NCBI GenBank assembly: GCA_007119455.1
Contig: SKPR01000150.1
Span: 1-10,190 of the forward strand
DNA: 10,190 nucleotides
From: Candidatus Brevefilum sp.
Lineage (GTDB): Bacteria > Chloroflexota > Anaerolineae > Anaerolineales > Anaerolineaceae
Direction: 5' to 3'
Shown here: in pieces, positions 6,235 through 10,190 of the stretch
Layout: each line of letters opens with the position of its first letter
How positions within the stretch are numbered: the stretch's first letter is position 1
The notes under the pieces: generated by a model
The model's database searches: none
What the model was told of the DNA's origin: nothing
The model's input: the letters and a program-made list of their open reading frames with translations, nothing else
Made by a program: the position numbers and the translations under genes

Positions 6235-7005
6235 ATGGCAGAGAATGATTATGCCCTTGAAGTTAATGACCTGACGGTTGCGTATGAGCACGAACCTGTC
6301 CTATGGGATATTGACCTGGACGTACCAAGTGGCGTGATCATGGCAATTGTCGGCCCAAATGGCGCTGGGAAAACAACGTTGATCAAAGCCATATTAGGTT
6401 TGATTGAGCCAGCCGCGGGACAGGTCTTAATCTTTGATCAACCCTATAACGAACAAAGACATCTGGTGGGTTACGTGCCGCAAAGGCGCAGCGTTGATTG
6501 GGATTTTCCGACCACGGTTGAGGATGTGGTCATGATGGGCCTTTACGGCCAATTAGGCTGGATTAAACGTCCCACCAGACATCATCGAGCAATAACACAT
6601 GAAGCATTGGAAAAAGTCGGGATTGTTAACCTGGCAGACCGCCAGATCAGCCAATTATCGGGCGGGCAACAGCAACGTGTGTTTTTAGCCAGGGCACTGG
6701 TGCAAGATGCTCAGGTATATTTTATGGATGAACCATTTCAGGGTGTGGATGCCACAACTGAACGCGCCATTGTAACCCTTTTACAGGAGCTGAGACAACA
6801 AGGCAAAACGATCATCGTTGTTCACCATGATCTTCAAACTGTGACGGAGTATTTTGATTGGGTTACCCTGCTCAACGTTCGAAAAATCGCCAGCGGACCT
6901 GTTGAATGGACATTTACTGCTGAAAACCTGAGAGAAACTTACGGCGGACGCGTTTCATTCTTGAAATCTCAACCCGAAATGATGCAACCCGGACAGGAGC
7001 AATAA
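6235..7005 (+). CDS. troB: Metal ABC transporter ATP-binding protein
   Basis: A 256-residue ABC ATPase with all motifs intact: Walker A GPNGAGKTT (40-48), Q-loop Q83 in VPQRRSVDWDFP, signature LSGGQQQR (141-148), Walker B VYFMDEP (161-167), D-loop GVDATTE (170-176) and the switch histidine H198 in VVHHDL. The phrases VPQRRSVDWDFP and DEPFQGVDATTE are characteristic of the Mn/Zn/Fe importer subfamily (TroB, MntB, ZnuC, PsaB). It powers import by dimerising on the cytoplasmic face of the permeases. GAGGGAG (6223-6229) lies 5 bases before ATG. It follows the lipoprotein gene by 83 bases and precedes the first permease by 3 bases. Confidence 0.94.
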   Translation: MAENDYALEVNDLTVAYEHEPVLWDIDLDVPSGVIMAIVGPNGAGKTTLIKAILGLIEPAAGQVLIFDQPYNEQRHLVGYVPQRRSVDWDFPTTVEDVVMMGLYGQLGWIKRPTRHHRAITHEALEKVGIVNLADRQISQLSGGQQQRVFLARALVQDAQVYFMDEPFQGVDATTERAIVTLLQELRQQGKTIIVVHHDLQTVTEYFDWVTLLNVRKIASGPVEWTFTAENLRETYGGRVSFLKSQPEMMQPGQEQ

Positions 7006-7008
7006 CCC

Positions 7009-8148
7009 ATGGAAGGCGTCATGATCATTCTGTCCGATCTTTTATTTGATTACACCATGCGGACTGTGGCCCTTGGCTCTGCCATACTCGGATTGGTCAG
7101 CGGTGCATTGGGCACTTATGCCGTCCTCAGGAAACAGAGTTTGCTAGGAGATGCCATGGCCCATGCAGCACTTCCCGGTGTGGTGCTGGCCTTTATCATC
7201 TTTCGCAGCAGAGCACCTTTTGTGTTAATGATGGGTGCCATAATTTCAGGATGGCTTGGCACCCTTCTGATCATCAATATCATCAAACTCACTCGGGTAA
7301 AGGAAGACAGCGCCCTGGGCCTGATTCTCTCCGTTTTCTTTGGTTTTGGATTGATGTTATTAACCTACATCCAGAGAATACCGGACGCCCGTCAGGCAGG
7401 TCTGGACCGGTTCTTGTTCGGTCAGGCCGCTGCATTATTGCAAAGCGATATCCTCACCATGGCCTATGTTGGCGGAGCTGCTCTAATCATTATGGTTGTG
7501 TTTTGGAAAGAGTTTAAACTCCTCAGCTTCGATCGTGAATTTGGCGCAAGCCTTGGCTTTTCAATGCAGGGGTTGGATATCCTCTTAACAACTTTAATCG
7601 TAATTGCCATCGTGATTGGCCTTCAGACGGTAGGCGTCGTGTTGATGAGCGCCATGGTCGTAGCCCCGGCAACAGCCGCCCGGCAATGGACCAATCGGAT
7701 GCATATTATGGTGATTCTCTCCGCCATTTTCGGCGCATTAGCCGGTATCATCGGAACGGTGATCAGCGGTCTTGGCCCAAGAATCCCAACCGGACCGACT
7801 ATTGTCTTATCCATCAGTATCATTGTTCTAATTTCTTTACTGCTGGCACCCAATCGAGGACTGACCTGGCGTTGGATAAAGAACATCCGTAATAAAAACA
7901 AAATAGAACTGGAAACCGTCTTGCTGGATCTTTATACACTGGCGACCAAACATGACAAACCTACCCATGGCCACTCAATTAATGTCCTGGATACCATGCA
8001 TACCGGAACCCATGGCACATTAAATACACTCAAAGAACTTCAAAAACAAGACCTCGTTGAACACCAGGAAAAAGATATTTGGTCGCTCACACAAGGAGGC
8101 TGGCAAAAAGCACAAGACCTGGCAAAAGAGAGGGGGAAAACATCATGA
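7009..8148 (+). CDS. troC: Metal ABC transporter permease with C-terminal winged-helix-like domain (first)
   Basis: A 379-residue protein. Residues 1-285 form a polytopic ABC-3 family permease with about eight membrane segments (roughly 17-38, 48-66, 70-92, 100-121, 148-166, 190-215, 231-253, 262-280). It carries the family landmarks GDAMAHAALPGVV (48-60), VKEDSALGLILSVFFG (98-112), the ATPase-coupling SFDREFGASLGF (173-184) and the closing LAPNRG (279-284). Typical family members are about 270-300 residues and stop near that last motif. Here a basic linker and a soluble domain (297-379) follow, resembling a winged helix-turn-helix. Six histidines fall within 315-352. AGGAG (6995-6999) precedes ATG by 9 bases. 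The stop overlaps the start of the second permease (ATGA), so the two are translationally coupled and probably form a heterodimeric channel. Confidence 0.92.
   Translation: MEGVMIILSDLLFDYTMRTVALGSAILGLVSGALGTYAVLRKQSLLGDAMAHAALPGVVLAFIIFRSRAPFVLMMGAIISGWLGTLLIINIIKLTRVKEDSALGLILSVFFGFGLMLLTYIQRIPDARQAGLDRFLFGQAAALLQSDILTMAYVGGAALIIMVVFWKEFKLLSFDREFGASLGFSMQGLDILLTTLIVIAIVIGLQTVGVVLMSAMVVAPATAARQWTNRMHIMVILSAIFGALAGIIGTVISGLGPRIPTGPTIVLSISIIVLISLLLAPNRGLTWRWIKNIRNKNKIELETVLLDLYTLATKHDKPTHGHSINVLDTMHTGTHGTLNTLKELQKQDLVEHQEKDIWSLTQGGWQKAQDLAKERGKTS
7897..8145 (+). other. Winged-helix-like C-terminal domain of the first permease
   Basis: Residues 297-379 read as helix (LETVLLDLYTLATKH), a His-rich turn, two further helices (NVLDTMHTGTHGTLNTLKELQKQDLVE) and a wing ending WSLTQGGWQKAQDLAKE. 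This order matches the N-terminal DNA-binding part of DtxR-family proteins, whose wing also ends in L-T-x-x-G-x-x-x-A. The DtxR metal-binding and dimerisation domain that should follow is absent. His 315, 320, 322, 331, 335 and 352 could bind metal (inference). Confidence 0.6.
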
Positions 8149-9254
8149 CCATGTTGCAATTTGAAATTCAATTAATCGCAGCCACAACAGCCATCGCCTG
8201 TTCGCTGGTGGGTGTTTTCCTTGTCTTAAGAAGGATTGCGATGGCAAGTGATGCCATCAGCCATACAGTCGTACTGGGAATCGTCATTGCGTTTTTCCTC
8301 GTGCGCGATCTGAATTCTCCCCTTCTGATCATTTCTGCAGCGGCTACCGGGGTTGTGACCTTTGTTTTTGTGGAGCTTCTGACCAAAACAGAATTGGTCA
8401 AAGAAGATGCCGCCATCGGACTGGTCTTCCCAGCACTATTCAGCATCGCCGTCATCCTGATTTCACGGTATGCTACCGGCGTTCATCTTGACATCGATTC
8501 TGTCCTTCTGGGCGAGTTGGCCTTTGCACCGTTTTCAAGATTCTCGCTTTTTGGTGTTGACATCGGACCCAACGCGCTGGTCGTGATGAGCATCATCACT
8601 GTGATCAACCTGGTATTTATCATCCTCTTATATAAGGAGCTCAAACTCTCAACCTTTGACGCTGGACTGGCCGCAACCCTGGGATTCATGCCCGGAATTT
8701 TACATTATGCACTGATTTCTCTCGTCTCCATTACGGCGGTTGGGGCTTTTGAAGCCGTTGGGAGCATCCTCGTTGTTGCATTAATGATCGGACCGCCAGC
8801 CACTGCATATCTACTGACAGACCGATTACCCACAATGCTTGGATTAAGCGCCATATTGGGTGTGGTCAGTGCGGTGAGCGGCTATTGGGTCGCCCATCTA
8901 TTGGATTCGTCGATTGCTGGCAGTATGGCAACCATGGTTGGTGTTTTATTCCTGGTAACTTTCCTGTTTGCACCCAATCGTGGCGTCATTGCCCTAATCC
9001 GCCGACGGAAACGGCAAAAATGGGATTTTGCGAAAAAGATGCTGGTCATTCACTTGTTAAACCATGAAGGCAAACCAGATTATGCCTACGAGAGCCGGGT
9101 AGACCATATGCATGAGGAGATGAGCTGGAAACCTGAATTTGCCCGGCAGGTTGTGAACCGGGCAGTCAATTCAAAATGGATTGACCGCAAAAATGGCCGG
9201 GTTGATCTGACCGAAAAAGGGCGTCAGATCGCACACCAAACCATGGAATCCTGA
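8145..9254 (+). CDS. troD: Metal ABC transporter permease with C-terminal winged-helix-like domain (second)
   Basis: The start is set at ATG 8145 (369 residues), overlapping the previous stop as ATGA and preceded by GAGAGGGGG (8128-8136). A start at 8079 would add 22 basic residues inside the upstream gene and is unlikely. Residues 1-280 form an ABC-3 permease, homologous to but distinct from the first: MASDAISHTVVLGIVIAF (33-50), VKEDAAIGLVFPALFS (85-100), the coupling STFDAGLAATLGF (169-181), GPPATAYLLT (216-225) and FAPNRG (275-280). A very basic linker RRRKRQK (286-292) leads into a soluble domain (293-369) like that of its partner. With the lipoprotein, the ATPase and the first permease it completes a Mn/Zn-type importer in TroABCD order. 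It ends 33 bases before the convergent recF, with only a weak GCTT/AAGC hairpin (9266-9280) between. Confidence 0.92.
   Translation: MTMLQFEIQLIAATTAIACSLVGVFLVLRRIAMASDAISHTVVLGIVIAFFLVRDLNSPLLIISAAATGVVTFVFVELLTKTELVKEDAAIGLVFPALFSIAVILISRYATGVHLDIDSVLLGELAFAPFSRFSLFGVDIGPNALVVMSIITVINLVFIILLYKELKLSTFDAGLAATLGFMPGILHYALISLVSITAVGAFEAVGSILVVALMIGPPATAYLLTDRLPTMLGLSAILGVVSAVSGYWVAHLLDSSIAGSMATMVGVLFLVTFLFAPNRGVIALIRRRKRQKWDFAKKMLVIHLLNHEGKPDYAYESRVDHMHEEMSWKPEFARQVVNRAVNSKWIDRKNGRVDLTEKGRQIAHQTMES
9021..9251 (+). other. Winged-helix-like C-terminal domain of the second permease
   Basis: Residues 293-369 contain a first helix (FAKKMLVIHLLNHEG), a possible recognition region (KPEFARQVVNRAVNSKWIDRK) and a wing ending VDLTEKGRQIAHQTME, which is very close to the L-T-x-x-G-R-x-x-A wing end of DtxR-type and other wHTH regulators. 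It aligns end to end with the tail of the first permease but with low identity. It stops before any metal-binding dimerisation domain. Confidence 0.65.
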
Positions 9255-9287
9255 ACGATCAATAGGCTTCATTAATAAGCATTCGTT

Positions 9288-10190
9288 TCAGACCGCATCA
9301 ATTTTGACCATTCCCCCTTCTACACGCCAAATTGGATGGGATGTGAGAAAATCCTGTTCGAACATCGAGAGATCCGTGGAAGTGAGGATGGCCTGGTCAC
9401 ACTCGGCCAACACCGACAGAAGGTCTGCTCGACGGATTGTATCCAACTCAGACATAATTTCATCCAACAACAAAACCGGCCATTCCCCTGTTCGTTGCTG
9501 TAACCAATTGACTTCTGCCATCTTCATCGCCAACAAAGCAGTGCGCCCCTGGCCACGTGATCCAAAATCCCCCAGGTCAACCTGGTTACTGAGAAAACGT
9601 AATTCGTCCCGGTGTGGCCCAATTGTGGTAACACCACGTGCAATCTCTTCACGCTGCCGCTTTTTTAGTGAGGTCAGCATGCCGTGCTCAATTTCTTCCT
9701 GTGCAAGCCCTGACCGGTCTGCAACTGTTGCAACGGGTAAAGTCATCTGACCTTCAGGCATTGAAAGTGGCTCAAAGGCTGGCTGATAATCTAACCGTAA
9801 TACCTCTTTACCATGCGTAAGATCATAATGAGCACGCTTGGCCTCCACCTCTAACTCACGGATTGCCCTGATACGCTCTGCCATGATCAAAGCACCGTGG
9901 CGGGCCAGCATGCCATCCCACACAGCAAGTTGTCCGGAATCACCGCCGCGATCAAAGAGTTGTTTGAGAAGGGCGTTTCGCTGCGATAAAGTTAGATGAT
10001 AATCAGTGAGGTGCTGAACGTAACTGGGAGACACCTGTGAAATCAACATGTCCAGGTAACGGCGTCTTTCTGCAGGCCCATCCTCAATGATCCTGGCCAT
10101 TTGAGGCAGGAAGATCACGACATTTAAGTAACCAACGACCTCATTAACTTTTCTTTTGACATTATTCAGCAAGACTTCTTTTCTGAAGCG
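9288..10190 (-). CDS. recF: DNA replication/repair protein RecF, C-terminal part (5' end outside window)
   Basis: The frame stays open to the right edge, so the N-terminus with the Walker A motif is outside the window; the TTG at 10172 is only the first possible start codon in view. About 300 residues are seen, against a usual 360-400. Landmarks counted from 10172 are GPAERRRYLD (32-41), LSQRNALLK (62-70), GPHRDEL (185-191), the ABC-type signature SRGQGRT (205-211) and Walker B LLLDEIMSELD (234-244), followed by ILTSTD (262-267). RecF is an SMC-like ATPase that helps load RecA at single-stranded gaps together with RecO and RecR. The stop faces the importer operon at 33 bases. The upstream neighbour is not visible, so it cannot be said whether it sits in a dnaA-dnaN cluster. 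Confidence 0.93.
   Translation of the reverse strand, partial: RFRKEVLLNNVKRKVNEVVGYLNVVIFLPQMARIIEDGPAERRRYLDMLISQVSPSYVQHLTDYHLTLSQRNALLKQLFDRGGDSGQLAVWDGMLARHGALIMAERIRAIRELEVEAKRAHYDLTHGKEVLRLDYQPAFEPLSMPEGQMTLPVATVADRSGLAQEEIEHGMLTSLKKRQREEIARGVTTIGPHRDELRFLSNQVDLGDFGSRGQGRTALLAMKMAEVNWLQQRTGEWPVLLLDEIMSELDTIRRADLLSVLAECDQAILTSTDLSMFEQDFLTSHPIWRVEGGMVKIDAV

Noticed and set aside
8079..8144. Upstream start for the second permease
   Set aside because: It would lie inside the wHTH coding region of the first permease and add a basic tail before the first membrane segment; ATG 8145 has a strong Shine-Dalgarno and the classic ATGA overlap.
7009..9254. Second permease as a recent duplicate of the first
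   Set aside because: The two align in landmarks only and differ throughout; paired divergent permeases are the normal arrangement in TroCD/MntCD-type importers.
9266..9280. Possible terminator between the second permease and recF
   Set aside because: Only a 4-bp GCTT/AAGC stem with no proper T-run; too weak to call.

Overview
The window looks like chromosomal DNA of a bacterium from the Chloroflexota, probably an Anaerolineae relative. This is an inference from style, not from a marker gene: moderate GC, a Thr/Pro-rich linker (PTATPVP) ahead of secreted-type repeats, a long nucleoside-diphosphate-kinase-like protein, an FbaB-type class I aldolase and a TroA-type metal importer. No rRNA, tRNA, CRISPR array, insertion sequence or phage gene was seen.

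Left part, + strand (1-2940). The window opens inside a gene whose visible part is three tandem copies of a ~79-residue, two-cysteine module. A promoter with a perfect -10 (TATAAT) then leads into a two-gene unit: an enlarged NDK-like protein of 334 residues that keeps the phospho-histidine region, and a two-SIS-domain amino-sugar-phosphate isomerase/deaminase. A strong bidirectional terminator hairpin (2949-2978) separates this unit from the genes read toward it.

Middle part, - strand (2996-4668). fbaB (class I fructose-1,6-bisphosphate aldolase) is followed 14 bases later by an FMN nitroreductase. The nitroreductase Shine-Dalgarno overlaps the fbaB stop codon. The fbaB leader holds three alternating CAGGA/TCCTG elements able to form mutually exclusive hairpins.

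The ~500-base gap 4669-5212 has no convincing gene. Its right end is a dense regulatory region: a consensus-like promoter, a second perfect -10, and three alternating copies of a 7-base half-site (CTAATTT/AAATTAG).

Right part, + strand (5213-9254). This is a complete four-gene Mn/Zn-type ABC importer in the order lipoprotein (TroA-like), ATPase, permease, permease. The last two junctions are tight (3-base gap and ATGA overlap). Both permeases carry an extra C-terminal cytoplasmic winged-helix-like domain resembling the DNA-binding part of DtxR-family metalloregulators. No separate metalloregulator gene is in the window. This is the most interesting system here: metal-uptake permeases that may carry their own regulatory heads, downstream of an operator-like array. 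It recalls, but is not identical to, the chlamydial YtgCR permease-repressor fusion.

The right end is the C-terminal three quarters or so of recF on the - strand, convergent with the importer and running off the window.
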